DNA from: Tanytarsus gracilentus | Taxonomy: Eukaryota; Arthropoda; Insecta; Diptera; Chironomidae | NCBI GenBank assembly: GCA_038502055.1 | Contig: JAXRKN010000044.1 | Span: 8,440,501 to 8,504,500, forward strand | Length of the DNA: 64,000 nt | Direction of reading: 5' to 3' | In this document: positions 51,022 through 63,800 of the stretch, piece after piece | How the letters are laid out: every line of letters starts with the position of its first letter | How positions within the stretch are numbered: the stretch's first letter is position 1 | Notes under the pieces: model-generated | Told to the model about the DNA's origin: nothing | Database searches by the model: none | The model's input: only the letters and a program-made list of their open reading frames with translations | Made by a program: the position numbers and the translations under genes

Positions 51022-51351
51022 TCAACGGAATGAGCCGACGCGATACATCAAACCCAACTTTGAGGCATTCGAAACTTCATCAGAAACGTCTAAAATTGAA
51101 TCATCACGAACAGTTTCATAAATTGATTCGTCGAGAGAACTTTCCATGCGGGTTGAGGAATGAACTTGACGGCTTCGTTGCTTTTGTGGTTGATTGCAGG
51201 TGCATTGGCCACCCATCGAATGGGTTTGAACTTGATTTTGAGGAACACAAATGCAAATCATACCCTGTTTCTTTCCAGCATCACTTGAGTGTCCGCTGGA
51301 GTTGCCACGTCGTTGTTGTGAGCGGCTACGACTGCGATTTCCTTTTGACAT
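51022..51351 (-). CDS. Hypothetical small Ser/Arg/Gln-rich protein (109 aa, single exon)
   Basis: The ORF runs from ATG at 51351 to TGA at 51024-51022. The N-terminus is basic and RS-like (SKGNRSRSRSQQRR). The middle has two CxC pairs (MICICVPQ and GGQCTCNQ). The C-terminal half is acidic (MESSLDESIYETVRDDSILD). Codon composition is more balanced than the flanks, which argues for coding. A TCAGTT initiator-like sequence lies about 50 nt upstream of the ATG on the same strand (near 51396-51401). A 108-codon ORF on the opposite strand (51030-51356) mirrors it; I prefer the minus strand for its hydrophilic, structured composition. I recognise no family. The CxC pairs could bind metal, but that is a guess. 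Confidence 0.45.
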   Translation of the reverse strand: MSKGNRSRSRSQQRRGNSSGHSSDAGKKQGMICICVPQNQVQTHSMGGQCTCNQPQKQRSRQVHSSTRMESSLDESIYETVRDDSILDVSDEVSNASKLGLMYRVGSFR

Positions 51352-53004
51352 CGTGAAATTTTTGAGAAATATAAAAGAAGAGAAAAAATGAACTGAACTG
51401 ATTGAAATTTGAATACAAAGTGAAGAAAATTTCTGAAAGTGAGAAAGTCAAAGGTGACTGAGATTGAATTTCTTTAAATTTATTTTTGGATATCTGCAGA
51501 TAAGTTTAACAATATTTTTGCATCTAATCTAAAATAATTGTCACGGCACTAAAAAATCCTGAAAATAATTGAAAAAATATTTTTTTAAATTTTTTAAATA
51601 TTTTTTTATTTTGCACAATTATTTGTCTGTGTATTTTTTTCGTTTAAAATAATTTTAATTACAGAAGAGGAAGTTCTAAAACTCATGAGCGAAAATATTT
51701 TTTTTTAAATAAAAGCTAAATAGTTTTTCTCTTGTGAATAATTAACTAATTGATTTATCAGTAAAACAATTTATAAGCTCGAGTAATTAATGTTGTATAA
51801 TATTTTTATGCCACTTAAAACTTAAATGCATCATCATCATTCACTTCTTGTATATATTTTGTGGAGATTCCAATGCGGACGATGCAAATAATTAAAAAAT
51901 AATTTACAGTCATGCTTGAGGATGGAAATTAACATTTTCAACATATATCACTGAAGAACAAAAAAGTTTTTCCCATCGCATGTTATATGAATATTTTTTT
52001 AAATATTTAAAATGGGAGGAACGTCTTCAAAAAATCACTTTTTAATGATAATAAAATTCTCCTTTGAATTCATAATTTTAATTTAAAATTTCTCTTTATG
52101 ATATGAGGTTTTTTGTGTGGGGTGTGAGAGAGAGAAAATTTATCATAAATATGCAATTGTATATGGTATATGTGAGGATTAATTATGTCAATTTTTTTTC
52201 TTATAAAATTTCTCATTCTTAGCTTTTTTACGCATATTTTTTTTCGTGATATCAAAAAGTTTTCTAGCATGTAAAATTGTTTTTTCGTTTTATATTTATA
52301 AGGTAATTTATTATTATTGGAAATTTATTTTCATGAAGGTTGTGTGTCATTTCACATATGGTCGTTCCTAAAATATTTCTTTCCATTTACCAACTTTAGT
52401 TCGTATTTGTCCATAATTAGATCTTTTCCGTTCACATAGCTAAGCATTTAAAGTTTGTTGGAAAATTAATTCGAGATGAAATTAAGAATTTAAAATTGTC
52501 ATCTCAAATTAAAATTTTGGCATCAATTTTTTATAATTGGAAGCAATCTTGCACTCTTTACACAATTCGTAATTTTTTTATCATCTTCAGCGTTTCATTA
52601 CAAAATCGTATCATCACTTTGATTATTCTTTACTAAATTTAAACAATGAACATTAAAAGCACTTCTTTTTTTTTCATTCTTTAGTGAAACGAACACAACT
52701 AATTCTTTTTAAATATATCATGCGCTTATAATGACATTTTTCTCATATTCAGTTTTAATAAAAACTACAAAAATTATTTTAATTCTGCAGGTTGTAAAAT
52801 TGACTTATTGAATGGAATTAAATTATGCTGGTTTTTGTCAACTTCACAAACCACAAGTCAGGAGTGAGAGAAAAAATGTATGAGCAAATTTCAACACCTA
52901 ACGAAATAGTTTAAATAATTATTGAGAGATTGATAATTGTCCCGATGACATCAGTTGAAGCATCCACTACTACTCTTGCATCCGCTCACGTGCCTTCAAA
53001 AATA
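51352..53004. other. Intergenic, nothing recognised
   Basis: AT-rich spacer between the small ORF and the 3' end of the cytohesin gene. It includes the presumed 3' UTR of the cytohesin. Confidence 0.5.
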
Positions 53005-56000
53005 CTAACTCTTCACCAATGCCTTCTTCTTCCTCTGAACTAAGATATCGTAAAATGGATTATGTGCAATTGAATGCTTCAGCAATGATATCCATTCATT
53101 TTTCTCTTCTTCGGTAGCTGCTGACATTCGGTAAACTGTGTGCTTACCTTCGACAACCTACAATGAAAAAGAAGAAACAAATTTTGCTTTGTTATAGGTT
53201 TTATTTTTTTCTCTCTTTACCTTTCCATCTGAGTCCGTCTTACATGCCTTGATAATCTCCGCACCACCCGTTGCATAGAGCTCAAAACAATGCTGCCTAC
53301 TCTTATCGGCAGGCTTACATTCACGAACCTGTAGAGAGAAAATTACCGTCAATAAATTTTCCACTTCAACTATGACCCGAGCTGTGAAATTTTTAAAATT
53401 TTAACATCAGCAATTTTTTTTTTTAATTTTAAAATTTAAATAAATTTCAAAGAAAATTTAAAAAATAAACTCTAAAACTTTCTCATTTTACAGCTCGGGC
53501 ATTCTATTAGTGTTAGCGCACGCTTTTTTCATGATGGCATGCCACATATGTTGAGCTTACCATAATATTTTCCAACGGTATGATGCCTCTCGGTTCTTTA
53601 TCAGTTGTAAACTCAAAATAGTAGAGACAATTATCGTTAAGAATAAACCATCGTCTTTTCCAGCTCTTGTAACGACCTCCTTGCTTCCACAAGTAGCCTA
53701 AAGCAAAAAAGAAATGTTTAGAAAGATGAAAGATGAAAATTTTACTCTACACCAACCTTCTTTATCAGGATTGAAGAAAGTGTGCATCAAATCGTTGCCA
53801 TCATCCTGTGGAATTTTAAATGGTTCCGTTCTAATGGACTCGAAGAGAGATTCGAGCAGTCCACGATTCAAATCACCGCCATTGTTGATGCCTAAAAATT
53901 ACAATTTTAATACTTTAAAGCTCTTTTAATGATGAATTTTTTCTCACCTCGATTCATGGAAATAAACTGCTCGACAGTTGGCTTCTCCTTAACGGATGGA
54001 TTGTGGAGTGAAGTGTTCAACATGATGATGGCGAAGCTTAGAACATAACAGCAATCCTCATTATCGAATATGTCCGGATTTAATTGACAATAGTGCTTTG
54101 CAAAAGTCTCCATCATGCGATCAATTTTCTGTGCCTCGCCCGGCAAACGAAAGCTCCATAGGAATTGTCTGCCACAAATTTAATAAAAAAAAGTTCATTA
54201 AAATTTCTCTTCAACATGAAAATGGCCAAACACAGCATTCGTAAATAATTTATGGCATTTATGTAGTCATATGTAAACATCTGGAGTTTGATCGGAAAAT
54301 AAAATATTAAATTCAGCAACATCTCGCACTCCAATTTGTGACATTCGTCTCAACTTTTATACATGCAACGCCCATCAAATTTTGATTTATTCATATCAGC
54401 TCTTTTTTGGCGCGCGCAAGAGTGTCTCTTTAATCATCATGTCAAACTTATGAATGTGATATGTTCGCTTTGCATTGCGATGAGATAGAAAACGCATCAA
54501 AATTTTGTGTACAAACATACATAAATGGAAAAATACCGCAATCGATATGAATGTTTTGTGGCATATGTTAAAGTGATATAGAGGGTGATAAAAAAATTGA
54601 AGATCTAAAGTTTTATTTTTCGATAAGCATCTAATTTTATGTTCGATTTGGGAACGATAGAAAATTCTTAAAGATAAATTTACTTCCATCGTGAGAATTT
54701 TTAAGGCGCTTTTTATAGCCTCTAGAGAATTTAGGGGTTTAATGAACTTTTGAAGGTACTTTTATATTAAAGCTCTATACCAATTGAATTTTAGATTGAG
54801 CTAAAATTTCAAAAATCCTCAAGCACGAATCAGATAACAAATAGTGTATAACGATGCTCGACCGTCTTTCTCATTCTCGTTTTCTTTGTTCAATTTCCTC
54901 TCAATATAAATTTAATATACAGCGAATGATAATTTACGAAAGCACATCATAACACCAAATTGACACTCGACAACGTCGATAACAGCATGATGAGAGTGTA
55001 CATAAATAATGACAGGGGAAATGCAGACGACAACTGCTGCTCGATTGCATTTTTTCCGATCACTCTTCCAGTCATTCACTCGAAATGCCGTCATGATTTA
55101 TTTACCTTAAAGCTTGCACCAGAAGGAGATTTGTGAAATCGTGAAGCTCGACGAAAGCTTTTAGCACTTTCTCATTGAACTGATTTTTTTCGCCAAGATA
55201 GTCACCTGCGAACGAGCAAATAAATGACTTGATTAATGACTTCAACTGTAATCAATTTCTCTTCTTATTCTTACCTATCGCCGTTTTATTTAATCCTTCG
55301 CCTTTATACAAGAACTGTGCGACATCCTTCGGATCGTGCTTCAACAAGCCATTCTCATAGAGATATTCAATACCTTAAATTGGAAGAGGAGAGGGGGATG
55401 AGATTAAGAAATGAAATTAGAGATGAGGCACAAAAAAGGGTGCCAAAAAATTCAAAAAGCCATTTTGGCAATTTTCGCTCGCTCTAATGAGATTTTGTCT
55501 ATCATCCCGGGTGTTTTTAGATGGCTCAAAAGAGGGGTGGGATACTTCACACTCACAAAAAATTTAAATTTTTTTAACCTTAAAAATTAAATGTTAAAAA
55601 ATCGTTGATTAAAATTTTAATTAGTGTCCACCCCTTTAAAAATTCTTCTTTGTAAAATCCATTTAAATGAATTTCCGGGAGGATGAGGATTTAATTTTCA
55701 TTAGAGCATGAAAGGGTTTTTCTTCTATGCAATTACCTTTTTTAGGATCCATGTTGAACTTTTTGCGACCTATCGACATTTGCTTCTCCTTACTGGGATG
55801 CTTTATCTCGTTCTCATGCGATTCCATTTCTTGTACAACTTCACTTAGTTCATCCTTAATTTGCTGTGGAGAGGGAAGAAGAAGAAAAATTTGATTATTT
55901 CTTGATTTTAGGCTTTTATATAAAGAGAAAATTTGAGGCCAAAAAAGGTCGTTGACGAATTTGTGTTTTATTGCCGCAACAACGTGATATAAAAAGGTTT

Positions 56001-57892
56001 CTTTCGTATCAATCGAAGTTCCTTTGGGTGCGATAATTAAAAACACATTTATGCGTAAGGAAAATTGTTATTTTATGACGCTCAGATATTATCATTTACC
56101 CATAGCAGAAATTATTTTTCTTCTTTCACTTTATTAAAGCCATGCAATAATTCCAATTTTTCTCCCTCGACGCCCAAACACATTTTTTCTCATTTCGCAT
56201 ACAAAAAAAATTAGTCTCCTGAGAGGGTTCAATGCTACATGGAAGCAGCTTCGTTGATTTTTTCTTTATTTTTTTCGGTCTGTACATTCTTTCGATGACC
56301 CGAAAAAAAAGGAGAAGAAGAAATAAAGACGATTGCAATGAATAGTAAATGTGACACTTTGAGCTTCATCTGATCGTCCGTATATAAAAAAGTAAGATTG
56401 ATTTTCCCATTGAGGAACCAATTTATTCCAATAGATAAAATCTGTTTTTTAGCTACTGCCAAAAGTGCCTACAAAACGCACTCTATAAAGTTGGAAAAAT
56501 GTTAATGAGGTTTGTGAACCTTTTTTTGCCTTCCTCATTGCTAACATTTTTGTTATATTCGTAATTGGGCGCATAGCTTAATGACTCTCCTTCTAATCCT
56601 CACCTCTGTGGACAATTGCCTCATCAATAACCTGAAATGCCTCACTTTTTTAAGTAATGAGAAAATTTTTCTTCTCGAGGCAAAACTTATGTGGACTATT
56701 TGCTTATAAATTAAGGGTTTTGACTGCACGTGAAGGTAAATATGTAAGCCTTTAACAAATTGCTTTCTAATGGTCTTTTTAAGGGGTGAACACTTGTCAC
56801 ATTTTACAGATTTCTGATAAATTAAAAAAAAATTCAGCAAATAAAAAGTTCTCGACAACCCCTTGAGGAGGAAAAACCTCGACAATTTCATCCCTCTCTA
56901 AGAAACTCTGTTGAAAAATTAACATGCAGAAGCACTTAGCAATTTCCCATCAGACCACTCTCGACACACACACTCTCTCCGAGTAAGTGAGAAATTACCT
57001 TGTTATAATCCAATTCTGATTTACAACTCGACATTAGCGTCAATTTGCTATCACTACAATTATTACTATTGTTGCACTTGTGCTGCATATTGGCTCGATT
57101 TTGTATATCACTGTTTTGCGTTGAGCTATCTATAAACTCAATTGTGTCATCTAGAATTGAAATTGGTGTGTGCGATGAGGATGTTTCGTCATCAGTGTAA
57201 AGCAGTCGACCGCACTCATCAAATATCAGTCCATCACGATTTTTCGACGCCGCTAAATGCCGTCGATTCATTAATTGACCATTTTCATTAAAAACTAATC
57301 CTATACGATTTTGATGGTTATTGCTGTTATTTCGACTAGTCGCGATCGTTTCATTTCCATTAACGGTCGCTTTTGTAACTACTTTTGTCGTCACAGTGCG
57401 CGTTGTCCGCGTAAACTCTTCCTTCTTATTGTACAGTAAAATATTGGTGCTAAAATTCGTTGTCGGCACTCGGTCGTCCGTGCCCTCCACAGCACTATAG
57501 TTTTCCTCGCTCGTGATGAGCACTCGACGCAATTGATCGCATTGTTCGATTTCGTCTATCGGCGAGGGTGATGAGGTTTTAGATGAGAATTTACAACAAC
57601 AATTTGTACATGAATTGGACGATGTGTCATCGCTATTATTATTATTATTATTATTATTGCTACTCTTACTGCTATTGTTCAGTTTCAATTTGGAAGGCTT
57701 TGTGCTGCTAAAAAGTAAGTCTTGTTCCGAACCTGATGCACCGCCGGCGGCCGTGAGGTCGACACAGCTCTTTTGGAGTAGTTTGCTACTATCTAATGAC
57801 TTTTGCTTCTTTGGCTGACGACGTAATGAGAAGAACCAGTTTGAGACGCCGCTTGGCTTTTTATCGTTGCCAAACATGATTTCAACCACCAT
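53005..57892 (-). CDS. step: Cytohesin, Sec7-PH Arf guanine-nucleotide exchange factor (Steppke ortholog, 657 aa, 9 exons)
   Basis: Exons are 57892-56999, 55863-55737, 55373-55275, 55205-55106, 54168-53948, 53891-53757, 53697-53561, 53328-53221 and 53157-53005. They sum to 1974 nt, with all phases closing. Cytohesins load GTP onto Arf GTPases at the plasma membrane; in Drosophila, Steppke acts in insulin/EGFR signalling and membrane trafficking. A heptad-like region (QIKDELSEVVQEME) and GRKKFNMDPKKG precede the Sec7 domain (about residues 330-525). The glutamic finger is in LPGEAQKID (E418). The PH domain (about 526-640) begins GYLWKQGGRYKSWKRRWF and carries FTTDKEPRGIIPLEN; its GG pair is the diglycine type associated with tight PIP3 binding. 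A basic tail (QRKKKALVKS) ends the protein. Exon 1 (298 codons) is a long low-complexity extension with an Asn run, longer than vertebrate cytohesins. Other upstream promoters or short isoforms are possible. Confidence 0.95.
55531..55640. repeat. Inverted repeat inside a cytohesin intron (hairpin, copy 7)
   Basis: AGAGGGGTGGGATACT at 55531 pairs with TTAGTGTCCACCCCTTT at 55621-55637 (reverse strand AAAGGGGTGGACACTAA). It lies in the intron between exons 2 and 3 of the cytohesin gene. Confidence 0.6.
56779..56866. repeat. Inverted repeat inside cytohesin intron 1 (hairpin, copy 8, weak)
   Basis: AAGGGGTGAACACTTGTC at 56781 is opposed by GACAACCCCTTGAG near 56854-56866. The arms match only partly. 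Confidence 0.35.
57635..57659. repeat. In-frame trinucleotide repeat coding for poly-Asn
   Basis: ATT repeats on the plus strand are AAT codons in the cytohesin N-terminal exon and give a run of eight Asn. The repeat is probably length-polymorphic without frameshift. Confidence 0.85.
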
Positions 57893-60800
57893 AGAGTTCG
57901 CTCACATTTGAGCTTCACACTCATTCAGTTTATTTTATCGTCGAAATATTTAAATTCAATTATCATAAAAATCCCTTTAAAAAATGTTTGTGAACGCGCT
58001 ATTGTTTTTCATGGGACAGCGAAAAAGGCACTTAATAAAGAAGCTGCTGACTCTCGTTAATTCCTATGTATGCTGTTTCCCGCGAGTTGAATTTTAATAT
58101 GGTAATTTTTTGGGGAGCTCACACTCAGCACAGCTTTATGGCTAATATTTCACTAGAACGTCATTTGCATGCTTCCTTAATGTTGAAATTCTCTCTCACT
58201 CGGTTTAAACATTAAAACATTCACCAGATGTTGCATTCAGCAACCGTTTTAATAACAAGTTTTTTTCTTGGCAATTTGCCTGCCTGCAAAGATAAAGGAA
58301 TTTTTTTTTCTCTATTGCTTCACACATATATCGCTGATATATTTTTTTTGCTTTGCTCTTTTATACGGGTTTAATAAAAATATATAAATATTATTTTTTT
58401 TCTCTTCAACCTGCCTTGGACTTGGTCAGTCATGCCTGCTCGAGTTTTGTTTTGAAACGTGATGATACACTAAATAGCGTAGATAGAGATGTGGCGGTGG
58501 CGTTGGAATAAATAAACTTTCCCACAATCTCTTCTCCCTGTATATCAGTCTTATAATTTCCACATATATACTCATTTCGTTAATGAGTGAGGCAATCAAT
58601 TGGGAAGCACAGACATAAGTGTGTACGAGTGTGTGGCAATTTTATTTTCCGAAAAAAAATATAAGAAAAAAACTCTTGAAATTGCCTTAATCTGTCAGAA
58701 TAATCACGAACGAAGTGTCAATTAAGTGAACGACTCTCATTAGAGTGTTGCGTATTAATTTTGATCCAAACTGACTCTACCGCTTAATTTATTTATTTCG
58801 TCGTGCACATTTTGTAATTATTTTTTTAAGCAGTGAGGTGGATAAAAAAATTTAACTGAATTTTATAGGAAATAATTTATTTTATAGTACAAGTGCCTTA
58901 ATTATTTTTTATTTTTAAAAATTTAAATTTTATAGCCGATATTTAAAAAATTCATTTTTCAAGATTAGTCTCATCGCAACAAATTAAAACGCTTAATAAA
59001 CACATTTCATTCGAGTTAACGCCGTTAACCTACATTTTCTCTCCTCTCTCTCTCTGTCAAGAACTCCTTGAGAAAACCGCAAGCACATAATATGTTAATT
59101 ACTCGATTAAATGAGTTGAAACTCTCTGTGTAGTATCCAAGGATATTTTTAATTTAAAACTTTCACAATAGCAAATTCAACCCCTCTCACTCATCTCTCA
59201 TTAAATACAGGAAATTGGATTATTTACACCGTAAATTTGTTTCCTTCCGTTATACCTCCGCTCTTAACTCAATTTCACCTTCTTTGCTCATTTATTTCGA
59301 GAATCAATAAAGATAGATGCGAGCAGATAAGAACTTATTGCTTTTTAAATGATAACAGAATAAAAAAGTTTTCTTCTCCCCTTTTCTTTCTCAGAAAAGT
59401 ATTTTCATCTATGAGAGCGGAAAAAATTATCTCTATGCCATCAAAAAGAGAAGCCATGCCATTCGACATTTTATTGCGAGACATTCCTTTATACTTAAGT
59501 GTGATTGTTGCGACGGAGAAGATGTTTTAGAGAAAGCATAAGGAAAAACTTTACGGATTGGAAACAAATTTAATTTTGCCAGAAAGCTTTTTGTTTATTT
59601 CGCCAAAGAAATTGAAGAAAATTAAAGTGGCCTTCCAAGTTCCATATCAGTCACGATGATGATGATGATGGAAAAATCAATGTCGGAATAATGATGACAA
59701 CCCAGATCCCTTCGCTCCATCTAAACTACCCTCTTTATACAAATTCAAGCGAGTGTTTTCAAAAAAAAAGAATATTTAAATGACAATGGCACCCCACAAT
59801 GATGTTGCCCATTAAAAATTCAACTCCGAAAGTTCCCTGCTTCACATTGTAGGACATTCACATTATCGTTATCATCGTTAGCAGCATAAGCCACATTTCA
59901 TTTCCGTCGCTGCCTACGCAATGAGGTGAAAGAAAGTGCGCTACAATTTCCGGCATTTTACCTCTCCTCTAAAAAATTCTTTTCAATTTACTCGAAGATA
60001 TTCTCAAAGTTCTCCATCGATTATGCAAATCAAGTTCTTCGAAGAAAGTGGAAGAATAATCAACTTATGCATGATTCTCGTTGAAATAATTATTAAAATA
60101 AGCGTAAAACAAATTGGATTAAAATCGTTACACTTTAAATGCCATTATGGCGTAGATTTATTTCCATTTTTATGGGTTAATTGAGGTAGAATTTCAATCG
60201 GTGATTTGAAGGGGTTTGAACACTTGAGCTTTAATTTTTAAAGAATTAAAATATTTTTAGAACTGCATGTCATGCCTTCTGTATATGTTTAAAAATTTAA
60301 CAAAAAATTACGATGATATGCAGATTTTCTCACACATTTAAAATGAGTACAACAGGATCTCGGTTACAATGGAAAAAAGCTCTTTTATGGCATCTGTTCA
60401 GTTTTTTGTTGTTGTTTTTCTACCTTAATCCAACCACCATGTATATAAATTTTCTGATGACGCCATAATAAAAATATATATAATATATTTTTTACTGCAC
60501 ACACAAACAAAATTCCACATTCCGCTTGACTTGCGAATGAAGAATTAAATTCCTCAATTATTGCCATCACATAAATCTCCGCGACCTTCCATCTCACCCA
60601 AAACAAATTTCTCATTCCACAGAAGCTTCTTTTAATCGGAAATGTAGCACACACGAGTCTCTACTGTCGTTGCTAATGAATCATTCAGATATAGGATGCG
60701 ACATTAAATATTTCTTTTTTTTCATCCGCAGAGTTTGCTTTTGTTTTCGCAGGCCTCTCCCCGTTTAAAAAAAAAGTGATCGACATGTGATATTTTTAGT

Positions 60801-63800
60801 ATCGCAAAAAAATACAAGAGAATTTCTTTATTTTTTCTGTCTCGATATGTGCGAGAGTCGAAGAAGATAAAACTAAATATTTTTTTGTGCTCTGACCGAA
60901 ACACGAAGAGTCAGAGTCAAGGAGAAAAAATAATAAAAAGAATTCGCAAACCGAAATCGCAAATCAATAAAAGCTAATTTTTTTTTGTTGACTTTTTCCT
61001 GAACATAAAAATCCTGAAATGATTAGCGATGGCTGCGAAAAATCCCTTTTTGAAAGTTCAATGAACTTCGATGGATGCGAAAATTTTCTTCTTCCCCTCA
61101 ACTTATGCGAGATAAAGTCATAACGCGTGCAAGTCTGTACCTCAAAGTTGATTTTTATGCTCCTGCCGTTAAGTAAAAATGAAGGATTTCCACGAGAGAA
61201 CGGAAACAAAAGATGAAGGTAATAAAAATGTTTCGTAGTCGTAAAGAAAATGCGTAGCACTCGTTGCTGTGGTTCTACTCTTCCCCTCAAAAAATGCTCA
61301 CACTTCTTTCCTTTAAAGTTTCTAATTTATGGCTTTTTTGCCTGCAACAATAGAAATGCCAACATCACGTGCTTTCATTAAATTGGGATATGGCTCTGGG
61401 TTTGTTCTATGAATTGCGTCACGTTCAACCTGGTTTCAAAATTGATTTTATACTTTCGCAGTTGATGCCTCTAATTAACATCCCTCATGAGATAAGCAAA
61501 CATTAAACTTAGTTGTGCATATTCCTTTCTTAATACTTTCCGTCACATTCATTCAAAAAACGGAGCAATAAATTCCATTCCATTGTTTGTTAAAACGCGA
61601 ATCGTTTTGAATAAGACACACCGTTTGTATTACAAGTTAACAATATGGAATTATGAAGGGCGTGCAACTGTGGTGTGAAAATTTAATTTAAATATTTCCA
61701 TAATTGAAAATTTAATTTTAAACTTGAAGAATATTATTAAAAAAATTCACGCCCCTTTAAAAAATTAAGGATTCATTCAAGCACATGCTTTCACTGAAAG
61801 TAGCAGAAAGATTCCTTTCGCTATTAATTTTAAAAGTAACTTCCTCTTCTTCTTGTGTAGTCGAGCATTAGTATTACATGTAGACTCGAGGAAAAGAAAA
61901 TGAAGATGAACTTTATGGGTGTGATATTGCTATAAAATTTTGTTTGGCTTTAAACTTTCATCCTTAAACACTCATCCAGACTCAGGGAGCTTATAAAGTT
62001 CATTTTATCCTCCGGTGGTTTCTTCTTTTTAATACTTCTTACGTATACATACAAAAAGAGACAACGTGAGATGGCATAGGAGCAGGTATTTTTGTTTCGC
62101 CCCGACGTGAGTGAATGATGAATAAATGAGATGAGTTTCTATTACCCCGCATGAGAGAAATAAGGTGAAGAATACCTGAACATTTGCCTCAGCGATGATA
62201 AATTTTTGGCAAATAGCTTTTTTTCTTGGCTGCCATCGCATTGACGAGCTTCCAATGATTAATTTGAAATGAAAACAAATGGCTAATGAAATTCAGGTTT
62301 CGTATAAAAAGTAACTCTTGAGAAACGTCGATAGTATGTCTGCCTGCTCGAGAATTTAAACAAGAAGAAATTTAAACTTTTTAATTGAGTTTTAGAGCTG
62401 TTATTTTGAAGAAAAATAATCGAAACGAGACTTTTTAATTAACTCTCTTTGCGCTGCGGTTATTAACATTAAATTCGCTTGTGTACAATTCCATAATTTT
62501 CGACACAAAACAGACAGAATCACGCGCCATGCTTTCCAATTTTCGAATGCAAATATTTTCCTCCGAATGTTTGTGAGAATTTTTTTATCGTCCAATGAAA
62601 AATAAACATGTGCGATTGCTTAATGGTAAAAATATGAAGATTGACAGTGAGTCACATGAGAGAAAAAGAAATGAAAAAAATATTTTATTCAGTAGCCGTA
62701 GATCATTTTAGAAACGAAATGATTATTCTTCGCAACTTGAACGTGCAAACGACTAATTTCGGAATTTTTGGCGTGTGGTGTGAAAGTGTTCTTGTAAAGT
62801 GTCTTGCTAATTCAAACTGGTTTTAAAAAAATGTGAAAAAACACTTTAAAAAATCTAAAATTCATATTCAAATTTGCCGTTAAATTTATAAAAATTCGGA
62901 ATAAATTAAATAAAATTTGCACTTAAACTGTCATAAGCTTCCCACCCCAGAGTTATGTCAACATTTCTCAAAAAAAAAGTTGTCATGTCAAATTATAATA
63001 ATGAGGCTTTAAAACGTAGTAAAAAATCTAATACTGGAATTTTTGCTGCTGGCGACAGTTTGTTTTGGGTCGAGCTATGAATATTAAGATATATCGTCCC
63101 GTCGGATGCTGAGCAATCAAATATTTTCGCTAATTTGATAAAATAACGTAAGCAAATATGGGGCGGAGAGTAATCTTGTTGTAACCTTATTTGTAATGTG
63201 TGAAATCATCAGCAAACATGGAATGTAAATACACGAAGCGAAGAATGTCAACCGCAAGCACAAAAAAAGTGGCTTTATGAGGTGAAAAGAAACCTATCAA
63301 TAGCTCCATCAACGTCAACTGCAGACTCTTTTTATTCGCATTACAATTCCACTTGATTACATCTCAATATAGCTGGATTTTATTATGCGCGAGACTTCGA
63401 CTATGTTAGACTAAAAATTTAATTACACAAACATGAATGAATTTTCCAATTTTTTCTTCTCTCTCTCTCGTTCGCTTCTTCCATTTCAAGAATCACATAT
63501 CAGCACATTCAACAACGTTCACATGTGCTTAATCGAATAGAAAAGGTAAATTTTCATTTAACAAAAAAACTTTCACTCGTTTTCAGCTTTCGTTATCTCG
63601 AGTAATTTGTAATTTTTGCATCGAGTGTAGAGAAATTTAAATACGTTGTTATTTATTGCTTTTATTTTTCATAATAACAATGAATATAAAATAGAGAAGT
63701 GAACCCTTATCACTTGGAATAAATGAGCGGAAGTGTTTTGTAAGTTTGGGGAGAATGAAGTAAGTGGTGACCTTTGAACATTAAAATTTAACGTCCTTTT

